Below, piece after piece: positions 1-10,309 of a DNA stretch of 64,000 nt. Under the pieces are notes generated by a model. It had not been told where the DNA came from, ran no database searches, and saw only the letters and a list, made by a program, of their open reading frames with translations. Where the stretch lies: contig NC_134136.1 in NCBI RefSeq assembly GCF_040939455.1, positions 75,034,001-75,098,000 on the forward strand, read 5' to 3'. Position numbers and translations under genes: made by a program. The stretch's first letter is position 1, and every line of letters starts with the position of its first letter. The DNA comes from Microcebus murinus. Its lineage: Eukaryota; Chordata; Mammalia; Primates; Cheirogaleidae.

Positions 1-352
1 TCTCTAGCCTTAGAAGTGTTTATTTTTTCCATCTGCCTGGAAGAATATATCTAATATGTGATGTCAATTTGGATTTGGGAAGATTGGTTTTTCAGTAGAT
101 GGAGATGGTGTATAGTGCTTAGGAGCATGGGTGCTAGTGTCAAACACACATTCATTAAATTTTGTCTATACCATTCACAGGTGTGACTTAGAACAGGCAT
201 TTTATCTCCCCAATATTGAGTTTTCTCACCTAAAAAATGAGATGATAATGAAGCGGACATTATAAGGTGGTGGCAAGAATTGACTAATAAAAGTCTTATT
301 CTTAAGAGAGACCAGGAATATAGAAGTTTCAAAAATATTGCCTTATTGATAT
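1..352. other. Left flank, no recognised feature
   Basis: AT-rich sequence leading to the left LTR of the endogenous retrovirus. I see no gene, RNA or named repeat. The last four bases (349-352, ATAT) are the probable left target-site copy of the retrovirus; the right copy at 12110-12113 reads GTAT. Confidence 0.6.
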
Positions 353-385
353 TGTAAGATACTGGGCTATAAAGACAATAGACAC
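353..385 (+). repeat. 5' LTR, left fragment
   Basis: These 33 bases match the start of the 3' LTR at 11700 with one substitution (AAAG against AAAC near 373). The LTR stops where an L1 begins and resumes at 6959. The last 15 bases (371-385, aaagacaatagacac) are repeated at 6944-6958 as the L1 target-site duplication. Confidence 0.93.
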
Positions 386-1819
386 GATTGTCTCAGGGAG
401 TGGAGCAAGATGGCGGACGAATAACACCTTCAGACAGAGTGTCTCTGCAGAAAAGACAGATTCTAGCAGAAATTAGAAAAAAGAAGCAAGAAGACAAGCA
501 TACAGCAGATGAGGGCCAGAAGGAGGGGTACCTGAGACCCTGAGAGCCTCCATGGGAGGAGGCTGCGAAGGAGAACTGGAAGCTGAGACCGCCGGAGCAG
601 CCTGGAGACCAGCGGGAAGGGTAGGTGGATAAGTCACCTTTCCCCTCCCCTGCATATGGGATTGATGGTGGGCTTCCCAGCAGGTGGAGAGACCTGCGGA
701 CACCAGCGCAGAGACGGCCGCCGCCAGGTAGCAGTGAGCCTGTAGTTGACGGGGCAGAAGGCTCCAAACTCCCTCTGGGCACCTCCCTGTGCACAGACCC
801 AAGCCGTGCGGCAGACGCTATATTACCTCCTTCTCCCCTCCGCCGACCCTACCCGTGGCTGCCCAGAGAGACAATACAGCCACCAGCCAGAGGCACCCCC
901 AGGGAACTGGACCTTCCCTTTTGGCACCATACAGCTAACTCAGGGGAACTCAGACTGTGAGCTCCCTACCCGCCAGCCCTCCCAGGTGCTGCTGGCACGG
1001 TGTTCCCAGGAGAATGGTGCCAACTCAGAGGCTGAGAGACATAGACCCAGCTTGGGCTCCCTGTGGGTGAATTGGGACCAGAATTCCTCTCCCTGGTGAA
1101 CATACAATTTGAAATCTGGGACCCAGAGGTCAGACCTGCAGACCAGATCCACTGCACCGAGGGCTAGCATTGCCCGGGGCACAGAAGGCTTATACGTGAA
1201 CAGCCTACTGAGGTGTGTGTGCCTCCAGGGGCGGATCAGCATCCTAGAGGGCAACCCTCCTCCCAGGAGGAGGCCGTGCGCCAAGTCCAGGTGGCGTTCC
1301 TGTGCAGGGAACCTCCCTGCCGGCATCACAGTCTGGGGAGGCCTTGTGGCTTGTGGTCTGCCCTGCTGGCAGAGGCCCAGGAGTAGCTGCAGAGTTGGGG
1401 AGGGTGGAAAGAAGCGACGCCCGCTCCAGACTGCGGATCTCAGACAGCCCCACACGCACACCCAGACTGTCTAGCTGAGCGGGACCATTCCGGCCCCAGC
1501 CTGACAGCTTTCCCTGGAAGCAGAGAACAGAACTTGGACCCCTGCTAACTGCCTGAGGGCAGGCTTACCCAGCCCACCTCTGCCCAGAACAAGAACTGAC
1601 AACAGGACACAAAATCAACAGCATAGCCTGTTCTGCCAAGCAAACGCCACCTACTGACAGGGATGGCATCCTGCACAGCGTTTCAACGGCACCCACTGAC
1701 TCAATATACTCAGAGTGGACCAATCTCACCCACAGACACCACCTAACGCCTCAGAAACTAAACAAGGTGTGTGAATACCCAAACAACAACCTAAAGGAAA
1801 GAAACAACAACTGATTGAC
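386..1819 (+). promoter_or_regulatory. L1 copy 1 5' UTR (internal promoter)
   Basis: GC-rich leader of about 1.43 kb, co-linear with 35242-36657 and 42925-44345. CAAGATGGCGG at 406-416 fits the YY1 core (AAnATGGCG) found near the 5' end of primate L1s, where it is known to help set the transcription start. There are no monomers in tandem, unlike the L1 at 25201. Several antisense frames run through it (minus strand 393-794 and 940-1461) and resemble frames in the other two copies. No start or strength of transcription can be read from sequence alone. Confidence 0.8.
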
Positions 1820-2807
1820 ATGGGAAGAATTCAGCGAAAGAACTCAGGAAATATGAAGAACCAAATGGAAAACACACCCCCAAAGAGGAGCACCAGCCCC
1901 CTAGAAACGGACACCAAGCAAAATCAGGCAACCAATATGACAGAAGAGGAATTTCATATGTGGATCATAAGAACACTCACCCACTGCAACAACTCAATAA
2001 CCAACACAAAGAAACCACAAAAAGCCTCCAGGATATGGAAAAAGATATAGACACAATGAAGAAGAGTTTAACCGAACTCTGGAAATATAGAATCAATTCA
2101 AGGAACTACAAAATACAGTGGAAAGTCTCAAGAACAGGGTAGATCAAACAGAAGAGAGAATCTCAGAGCTTGAAGATAACACCCTCAAATTAAATAAATC
2201 AGTCACAGAAATAGAGCAGAGAAACAAGAGAAAAGAGCAAAGCCTACAAGAGCTGTGAAACAATGTGAAGAAACCTAATGTGAGGGTCATAGGGTTACCA
2301 GAAGGGGAAGAAGACAACACTCAAGGGTTGGACAAGCTGTTTGAAGATATAATAGAGGAAAATTTCCCAGGCCTTGCTCAAAATCTTGATATACAAGTTC
2401 AAGAAGCTCAGAGGACCCCTGGGAGATTCAACGCAAACAGGAAGATGTCACGACATGCAGTCATCAGACTGACCAAAGTATCAACTAAAGAGGCCCTTCT
2501 AACAGCTGTAAGACAAAAGAAGCAAGTAACATACAAGGGAAAGCCAATTCGAATAACATCAGACTTCTCTAATGAGACTTTACAAGCAAGGAGAGACTGG
2601 GGCCCCATTCTCACTCTTCTGAAACAAAACAATGCCCAGCCTAGAATATTATTCCCTGCAAAACTAAGCTTCGTATATGAAAGAGAAATAAAAACATTCT
2701 CAGACAAGCAAAGGCTCAGAGAATTTACCAAGACAAGACCAGCCCTACAAGAAGAACTTAAAAGAGCTTTACGCATGGAACACTATAATAATAATCCACG
2801 AATATAA
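1820..2807 (+). pseudogene. L1 copy 1 ORF1 (RNA-binding chaperone), broken
   Basis: ORF1p is the trimeric coiled-coil RNA chaperone of the L1 ribonucleoprotein. The ATG at 1820 lies where all three family members start (MGR.QRKNSG in this copy). The N-terminal part, rich in charged and polar residues, is open to about 2050. Frame changes and stops then break the coiled coil (about 2050-2265). The RNA-recognition and C-terminal domains are open again at 2265-2807, including KKPNVRVIGLPEGEEDN near the start of that piece. The frame ends 41 bases before the ORF2 start, the usual short inter-ORF gap. No functional protein is expected. Confidence 0.88.
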
Positions 2808-2848
2808 AAACAACCAAAACCCAAAAATGTTAAAGTCCAGATATTACA

Positions 2849-5800
2849 ATGGCTCAAGGCAGAAATCATAGCAACAACATCCAACCCAACAGAATGATAG
2901 TAATCTACCTTACCTATCAGTTCTCTCAATAAATGTGAATGGCTTAAACTCTCCAATCAAGAGACATAGGCTGGCTGAATGGATAAGAAAATACAGGCCA
3001 AGTCTATGCTGTCTTCAGGAAACACATTTAATCTGCAAGGATGCAAATAGACTAAAAATAAAAGGGTGGAGATCAATATTTCAAGCAAATAGAAGCCAAA
3101 AGAAGGCTGGTGTGGCAGATCTAATATTAGACGATTTAGTTTTTAAACCAACAAAAGTAGTGAAAGACAAAGAGGGTCATTATATAATGGTGAAGGGCAC
3201 AGTTCAATAAGAAGGGATAACAATTTTAAATATATATGCACCGAACTTAGGTGCACCCAGATTCATAGAGCAAACGTTACTTGAGCTAAGCAAATGGATT
3301 AATGGCATCTCCATAATCGCCAGAGATTTCAACACCTCACTGACGGCCCGAGACAGATCCTCCAAACAGAAAATTAATAAAGAAATAATGGACTGAAACA
3401 AAACCCTAGAACAATTGGGTCTGACTGACATTTACATAACATTCTACACAAAATCCACTATATATACGTTCTTCTCATCAGCTCACGGGACATTCTCTAT
3501 GATTGACCATATCCTAGGACACAAAGTAAATCTCAAGAAATTTAAATAAATTGAAATCATACCATGTACCTTCTCAGATTCCAGTGGAATAAAAGTAGAA
3601 ATCAACCCTAACAGAAACTCACATTTCTACATAAAAACGTGGAAATTGAACAACCTCCTACTAAATGATTTCTTCATACATGAAGAAATCAAAAGGAAAT
3701 AAAAAAATTTTATGAAGAAAACGACAATGGAGAGACAAGTTATCAACTCCTCTGGGACACAGCTAAAGCAGTTCTGAGAGGAAAGTTTATCTCCATAAAT
3801 GCCTATAACCACAAGACAAGAAGATCACAAATAGATAATCTAATGAAATGACTCAAAGAGCTGGAAAAAGAAGAACAGACCAACCCTAAACCCAGCAGAA
3901 GGAGTGAAATCAACAAGATCAAATCAGAACTAAATGAAATTGAAAACAGGGAAGTTATTCAGGAGATTAATAAAACAAAAAGTTGGTTCTTTGAAAAAAT
4001 AAACAAAATTGACACACCATTGGCTAAGCTAATGAAAAGCAGAAAAGAGAAATCTCTAATAAGCTCCATCAGGAATAAAAAAGAAGATATCACAACTGAT
4101 CCCAAAGAGATACAAGATACAATTTATGAATACTACAAAAATCTTTATGCACACAAACTGGAAAATGTGGAGGAAATGGACAAATTTCTAGAAACACACA
4201 GCCTCCCTAGGCTCAACCAAGAAGAAATAGATTCCCTGAACAGACCAATCTCAACAGCTGAAATAGAAACAGCAATTAAAAATCTCCCTAAAAAGAAAAG
4301 TCCCTGTCCAGATGGCTTCACACCCGAATTTTACCACACTTACAAAGAAGAACTAGTACCTATCTCGCAGAAACTAGTCCAGAACATCGAGAAGAACGGA
4401 AACCTCCCCAACACCTTTTATGAAGTGAATATTACTCCGATACCAAATCCCGGAAATGATGAAACAAAAACCGAAAACTAAAGATCAATATCCCTAATGA
4501 ATATAGATGCAAAAATTTTCAACAAAATCTTAGCTAACCGAATCCAGACGCTTATCAAAAAAATAATCCACCACGACCAAGTGTGCTTCATCCCAGGGAT
4601 GCAGGGATGGTTCAACATACATAAATCTATAAATGCAATTCACCACATAAACAGAAGCAAAAACAAAGACCACATGATTCTTTCAATAGATGCAGAAAAA
4701 GCTTTTGACAAAATTCAACACCCTTTCATGATACGAACACTTAAGAAAAGAGGTATAGAAGGGACATACCTAAAAATGATACAAGCCATATATGACAGAC
4801 CCATAGCCAACATCATACTGAATGGGGAAAAATTGAAATCATTCCCACTTAGAACTGGAACCATACAAGGCTGCCCACTATCTCCACTTCTGTTCAACAT
4901 AATGCTGGAAGTCTTGGCTACAGCACTCAGACAGGAAAATGGAATCAAATGTATCCAAATAGGGGCAGAAGAGATCAAACTTTCACTGTTTGCTGATGAT
5001 ATGATATTGTATCTAGAAAACCCCAAAGATTCAACCAAGAAACTCTTGCAACTGATCAATGAATTTAGTAAAGTCTCAGGATAAAAAATCAATACACAGA
5101 AATCAGAGGCATTCATATTCGCCGACAACAATCTAATTAAGAACCAAATCAAAGACTCAATTCCCTTCACAATAGCAACAAAGAAATTAAAGTACCTACG
5201 AATATACTTAACGAAGGCCGTAAAAGACCTCTACATGGAGAACTATGAAACACTGAGGAAGGAAATAGCAGAGGATGTAAACAGATAGAAATCCTTACCA
5301 TGCTCGTGGATCGGCAGACTCAATATCATCAAAATGTCTATACTATTCAAACTGATCTACAGATTCAATGCAATACCTATTAAAATCCCATCAGCACTCT
5401 TCACAGATATAGAAAAAATAATTTTACGCTTCGTATGGGATCAAAGGAGACCCCAAATATCAAGAGCAATTCTAGGCAACTAAAACAAAATGGGAGGCAT
5501 TAATATGCCAGATATCAAACTATACTACAAAGCTGTAGTAATTAAATCAATATGGTATTGGCACAAAATTAGGAATATGGACCAGTGGAATAGATGTGAG
5601 AATCCTGATGTAAAACCATCCCCATATAGTCATCTAATCTATGACAATGCAGACAAAAATATATGCTGGGGAAAAGAATCCCTTTTCAGTAAATGGTGCT
5701 GGGAAAACTGGATAGCCACTTGTAGAAAGCTAAAACAGGACCCACGCCTTTCACCTCTCACAAAAACCAACTCACGCTGGATAACAGACTTAAACCTAAG

Positions 5801-6722
5801 GTATGAAAATATTATAACTCTAGAGGAAAATGTTGGAAACTCTCTCCTAGACATCGGCCCGAGCAAAGAGTTTATGAAGAAGTCCCCAAAGGCAATCACA
5901 GCAGCAACAAAAATAAATAAATGGGACATGATCAAACTACAAAGCTTCTGCACAGCCAAAGAAATAGTCATGAAAGTAAACAGACAACCTACAGAATGGG
6001 AGAAAATTTTTGCTTCCTATACATCCGATAAGGGACTGATAACTAGAATATACTTAGAACTTACGAAAATCTGGAAGAAAAAATCAAATAACCCCATTAA
6101 AAAGTGGGCAAAGGACTTCAACAGAAATTTTTCTAAAGAAGACAGAAGAATGGCCAACAAACATATGAAAAAATGCTCAACATCTCTAATCATCAGGGAA
6201 ATGCAAATCAAAACTACAATGAGATATCACTTAACCCCAGTGAGAATGGCCTTTATCAAAAAATCTCCATACAATAAATGCTGGTGTGGTTTCGGAGAGA
6301 GAGGAACACTCCTACAGTGCTGGTGGGACTGCAAACTAGTTCAACCTCTGTGGAAAGCAATATGGAGATATCTTAAAGCGATACAAGTGAATCTACCATT
6401 TGATCCAGCAATGCCATTGCTGGGCATCTACCCAAATGATCCAATGACACTCTACAAAAAAGACACCTGCATTTGAATGTTTATAGCAGCACAATTCATA
6501 ATTGCAAGGCTGTGGAAACAGCCCAAGTGCCCATCAATCCAAGAATGGATTAATAAAATGTGGTATATGTACACCATGGAGTACTATTCAGCTCTAAGAA
6601 ACAACGGTGATATAGCACATGTTATATTTTCCTGGTTAGAGCTGGAACCCATACTACTAAGTGAAGTATCCCAAGAATGGAAAAACAAGCACCAGATATA
6701 TTCTCCAGGAAACTGGTATTAA
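2849..6722 (+). pseudogene. L1 copy 1 ORF2 (endonuclease/reverse transcriptase), broken
   Basis: ORF2p nicks DNA and reverse-transcribes L1 RNA at the target. The start is the ATG at 2849 (MAQGRNHSNN), matching the copy at 45380. An early frameshift follows (AGAATGATAG near 2895). Endonuclease segments include INVNGLNSP and CCLQETHL (about 2935-3060), with a stop at 3208. The reverse transcriptase is open in two pieces (4020-4481, 4497-5084) with FADD at 4989-5000. The C-terminal cysteine-rich region (about 6280-6340) lies in the long open stretch 5490-6476, which ends in a TGA where other copies read CGA. Many stops make it a pseudogene. Confidence 0.93.
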
Positions 6723-6943
6723 CTGAGTAGCACCGAAGTGCACACATAGGTACTACAGTAATAGGGTATTTGGCAGTTGGGAGGGGGAAGGGGGGGTGGG
6801 TATATACATACATAATGAGTGAGATGTGCACCATCTGGGGGATGGTCATGATGGAGACTCAGACTTGTGGGTGGAGGGGGGAAATGGGCATTTATTGAAA
6901 CCTTAAAATCTGTACCCCCATAATATGCCGAAATTAAAAAAAA
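6723..6943 (+). other. L1 copy 1 3' UTR with G-rich tract and poly(A)
   Basis: About 220 bases from the ORF2 stop to the short A-tail. The G-rich run at about 6777-6801 (GGGAGGGGGAAGGGGGGGTG) could form a G-quadruplex, as described for L1 3' UTRs of other mammals. The end TGTACCCCCATAATATGCC plus A-tail is the family's hallmark and serves to recognise truncated copies elsewhere in the window. Confidence 0.85.
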
Positions 6944-6958
6944 AAAGACAATAGACAC
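6944..6958 (+). repeat. L1 copy 1 right target-site duplication
   Basis: aaagacaatagacac is identical to 371-385. The right-hand copy directly follows the A-tail and is the point where the split LTR resumes. Confidence 0.95.
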
Positions 6959-7334
6959 CTTCCAGCTTTTGTTTATTGCTTGTTTGCTAACCACAAGGCA
7001 TTATGTGTACATTATGGGATGCAGAAGAGAAAGACAAAGAACACAGAAACCAGAGTTTCTCAGCTAGGACCTGAAACAGGTTAGAGCCTATCAGGGGCAG
7101 GATGAAATAAAAATCAGCATGGGGGCAGATGCATGATCAGAATGTAAACAGCTTAGGTATAAAAGGCTCACTAGCACACAAAAGGGGTCACTGTCCCAAG
7201 AAGAGGCCACTGCGCTGGCACTCTGGGGGCTCCGACCCTAGCTCGAGTTAGACAATAAATATCCTTTTAATAATTACAGCCTCGGTGAGTCCGTCTCTCT
7301 ATCCCACATCCCTGTGAATCTCGGCTATATAACA
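6959..7334 (+). repeat. 5' LTR, right fragment (most of U3, R, U5)
   Basis: Continues the LTR of 353-385 and matches 11733-12109 with scattered substitutions. TATAAAA at 7158-7164 is the likely promoter TATA box and AATAAA at 7254-7259 the polyadenylation signal, so the start of R lies a little downstream of the TATA box. The LTR ends in AACA at 7331-7334. With the L1 removed the LTR is 409 bases, against 410 on the right. Confidence 0.93.
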
Positions 7335-7336
7335 TT

Positions 7337-7354
7337 TGGGGGTTCGTCTGGGAT
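7337..7354 (+). other. Retroviral primer-binding site, tRNA-Pro type
   Basis: tgggggttcgtctgggat begins two bases after the LTR. It fits the proline-tRNA primer site of gammaretroviruses with two C-to-T differences. In a virus it would anneal the 3' end of tRNA-Pro to start minus-strand DNA synthesis. Confidence 0.88.
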
Positions 7355-7699
7355 TTTCGCACACCACTGGATAGGACACAGAGCCAGGGAAGGAGTGTAT
7401 TGATTGGAGCCCAGGACTAGTGGACTGGCATTAGGGACTAGGTGGACACACTGGTGGGTTGCTGGTGGAGGCCAGATAGAGACATCTGCTGGCCTCCTTG
7501 GAAACCCCACAGCTGAACTTGGAGCTAGAGGCTTGGTCAGAAGGGGACCGGCGAGAGGTTCTGGAATAGGTGAGTCATTGTTTCTCGTTTATTCATCCGT
7601 CTACTCGTTTTGTTATTTGTTCCTCATCTGTCTAGTCCTGTCACCTGTGCAATTGTGCAAGTGAGTTCATCCTGCATCTAGGATTTCTTCTTTTTAGGA
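7355..7699 (+). other. Retroviral leader (packaging/splice-donor region)
   Basis: Untranslated leader between the primer site and gag. AGGTGAGT at 7568-7575 is a good splice-donor match and could be the donor for spliced env RNA. A pyrimidine run followed by AG (about 7685-7697) ends just before gag. A frame open on the plus strand (7404-7664) has no retroviral character and I do not call it. Confidence 0.55.
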
Positions 7700-9036
7700 A
7701 TAGGGCGAACCCTGTCAACGCCGTTGTCTATCCTTGTGAGTCATTTTAAGGATGTGCTGGCAAGGGCACAGGACCTGTCTTTGGAGGTTAAAAAAAGAAA
7801 GTTTATCACTCTTTGTGAGGGGTAGTGGCCTATGTATGGGGTGGGATGGCCCAAGGAGGGCTCCTTTGATGCCCCCCTTGTGACGGTGGTGGCACACGCC
7901 CCTGCCCCCCTTGTGGAGGCGGCGCCTGCTCCCACACCCCTCGTGGAGCCAGCACCCGAACCTACGGTGCCCATGGCCACAATAGAGCTGCTGATGAGGG
8001 GAACGGCTTATGGGACTAGGCAGCAGACTAGACGGACTCCAGATATGGAGCCCATGAGTGCGTTCTCCCAGAGAGTGCCAGGACCCCCTGGAGCAGATGG
8101 GGAACAGACATACCAGTACTGGCCCTTCTCCACCAGTGACCTCTACAATTGGAAATCCCCAAATGCAAATTTTCTAAAAATCTGAGGGATTTAATTAACC
8201 TTTTAGTTTCGGTCCTTTTTTATTCACCAGCCCACTTGGGATGATTGACAACAGTTGCTTAAGGTACTTTTTACAACTGAAGGGGGAGAAAGAATCTAAG
8301 TGGAAGCACGGAAGCTGGTTCCAGGAGAGGACGGCAGATCCGCCATCAACCCCCAAGTCATCGACCAGACCTTTCCTCTTGAACGGCTGTCCTGGGATTA
8401 CAATGAGGCTGAAGGTAGGGGGTGTCTCCAGGTCTACCGCCAGACTCTGATGGCCGGTCTCTGAGCAGTGGCATGGAAGCTGATCAATTTGGCTAAGGTA
8501 GGAGATGTCCATCAGGGGCCCGAGGAGACCCCAGCTGCATATCTAGAGAGGATCATGGAGGCTTTTCAGCAGTACACTCCCATAGCTCCTACTGCAAAAG
8601 AGAGCAAGGCGGCTGTTATGATGGACTTTGTTAACCAGGTAGTCCCAGACATTAGGTGTAAGGTGCAGAAAATAGATAGGTTATGTAAGAAAACTCTACA
8701 AGACTTGCTCAAAGTGGCATAGAAAGTTTACAACAATAGAGAGACGCTTGAGGAAAAGTTAGAAGGGATGAGGCTAGAGGAAAGGAAGTTCCAGTCAGGT
8801 GAGATGCGTAAAGCTAACAGAGTGAGATGGTCAAGATCCTACTTGCAGCCATGGGAGGAGGTCAGCTAGGGGCAAGAGGCCAAGAGCAACCCTGGAGGGA
8901 GAGGCTAGGCAAAGATCAGTGCGCCAATTGCAAAGAGTATGGACACTGGGCTAAGAAATGCCCCAAAAGGAAGGGGGGGTGTAGAGCTGAAACCTCTGAG
9001 AAGGTTATGGTGGTGGGGCAAATAGAGGATGAATAG
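7700..9036 (+). pseudogene. gag: gag remains (matrix, proline-rich region, capsid, nucleocapsid)
   Basis: Gag builds the retroviral particle. The codon where initiation is expected (7700-7702) reads ATA and is followed by a glycine codon, the usual myristoylation place. Matrix-like sequence (KDVLARAQDLSLEVKKRK, about 7748-7801) runs to a stop near 7826. A proline/alanine-rich stretch (about 7880-7975) resembles the p12 position. Capsid begins near 8040 with YWPFSTSDLYNWK (about 8117-8155) and includes a major-homology-like stretch at about 8500-8580. Nucleocapsid has one zinc knuckle, C-x2-C-x4-H-x4-C, at 8920-8961. Stops and frameshifts (about 7826, 8183, 8461, 8720) break it. It ends in TAG at 9034-9036. 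Confidence 0.87.
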
Positions 9037-9525
9037 GGGGTACGGGGTTCTGTTCCCCTCCCCAAGCACTGGGTTACTTTACTAGTGAAGGGGAGCACAG
9101 GAAATTTCCTATTAGACACAGGGGCAGAACATTTGGTGATTACTGAGACCAAGGGAAAACTGTCTAAGAAGACTAGCTGGGTGCAGGGGGCAACTGGAAC
9201 CAAGCCCTACCTATGGACTACACCACGAAAGTTAGACTTAAGTTTGGGACAAGTGAGTCACGACTTCATGGTCATTCCAGAGTGCCCCACCCCATTATTA
9301 GGGAGAGATATAATTACAAAATTAAGAGCCCGTATTTATTTTAAAGAAGAAGGAATGATAATAACTGATGATAACGGCAACTTTATTAGCAGCCCCCGGG
9401 TCACCCAAATCTTGACCTTGGCACAGGCAGATGAGTATAGAGTATACCAGCCCATGAGGGGCCAGGAAAAGGACATAGAGCCCTGGATCTGCAAATTCAA
9501 ATCACAAAAAAAAGATACCAAAAAC
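9037..9525 (+). pseudogene. pro: Retroviral protease and start of pol
   Basis: This frame is the same as the nucleocapsid frame and begins directly after the amber codon at 9034-9036, so Gag-Pol would be made by stop-codon readthrough as in gammaretroviruses. The aspartic-protease active site LLDTGAEH has DTGA at 9115-9126, and LLGRD follows at about 9296-9310, the usual second conserved motif. The open stretch runs on to about 9520, where integrase-like sequence follows in another frame. Reverse transcriptase and RNase H are absent, so the remnant ends at a deletion junction. Confidence 0.87.
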
Positions 9526-10309
9526 CATTGTCTGGAACTGCCGTGTCTGCCAGGTCATGCAGCCGGGGAGGATCAGAGGGACCCATGCAGGTACCAGAGA
9601 GCAGAGAAGGCAACCAGGATTATTTTAAGAAATAGACTTTACAGAAGTAAGACCCGAAAAATATAGGTACAGGTATTTGTTAGTCATGGTAGACACCTTC
9701 TCATGGTGAGTAGAAGCTTTTCCTACTAAAAAAAAGACTGCCTTAATAATAGCAAAAAAATATTAAAAAGAAATTATTCCCAAGTACAGGCTGCCAGAGA
9801 GCATAAGATCTGACAATGGGCCAGCCTTCACAAGTCAAGTCAGTCAAGGACTAGCCCAAGCACTGGGGGAAAATTGAAAGTTACATTGTGTATATAATCC
9901 CCAGAGCTCAGGGCAGGTAGAAAGAATGAACAAAACCCTAAAGGAGACCTTAACTAAATTGGTCCTAAAGACTGGCGGAGACTGGGTGACCCTCCTTCCC
10001 TTCACCCTGTTCTGAGCCTGGAACACCCCTTACCATTTGGGCTTCACCCCCTTTGATATTGTGTATGGTACCCCTCTGCCTATAATCCCCAGGGTGAACC
10101 CTGAGGCCCTCCTGGAACACCATAGAGAGGTACTGCAGGCTGTACAAGCTCTGCAACGTGTTCACAGCCAAGTGTGGCCAGCCCTCCAGGCCATCTACCA
10201 GACAACTGGGCCAAGGAGCGAGAGTAGTGAACACTTATATCACCATCATCAGCCAGGGGATTGGATGTCGGTAAAGCGGCCTAACAGTAAAACCCCAGAG
10301 CCTAAATAA
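9526..10309 (+). pseudogene. pol: Retroviral integrase remains
   Basis: Integrase joins viral DNA to host DNA. A CRVCQ stretch (about 9538-9552) resembles the end of the N-terminal zinc domain. The catalytic core keeps all three acidic residues: Asp at 9692-9694 (VDTFSW), Asp at 9812-9814 (SDNGPAFTSQ) and Glu at 9920-9922 (SSGQVERMN). The last two are 35 residues apart, the D,D(35)E spacing. The C-terminal part includes FTPFDIVYGTPLP (about 10039-10077). Stops at about 9706, 9763, 9876 and 10014 disable it. The Gly-Gln-Val-Glu-Arg stretch is typical of retroviral integrases. Confidence 0.88.

Larger units (their letters stand above)
386..6943 (+). mobile_element. Full-length L1 copy 1, inserted in the ERV 5' LTR
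   Basis: A complete but dead LINE-1: 5' UTR (386-1819), ORF1 (1820-2807), ORF2 (2849-6722), 3' UTR and poly(A). A perfect 15-bp duplication (371-385 and 6944-6958) flanks it, and the retroviral LTR reads on across the insertion. It belongs to the same family as the copies at 35242 and 42925, sharing 5' UTR, ORFs and the terminal TGTACCCCCATAATATG. It must be younger than the retrovirus. The first ~10 bases (gattgtctca) are not shared by the other copies and may be untemplated or a diverged 5' end. Confidence 0.95.

Noticed and set aside
625..1474. Plus-strand frames in the 5' UTR of L1 copy 1 (625-960, 746-1099, 1109-1474)
   Set aside because: GC-rich leader with few stops; no domain. Treated as UTR.
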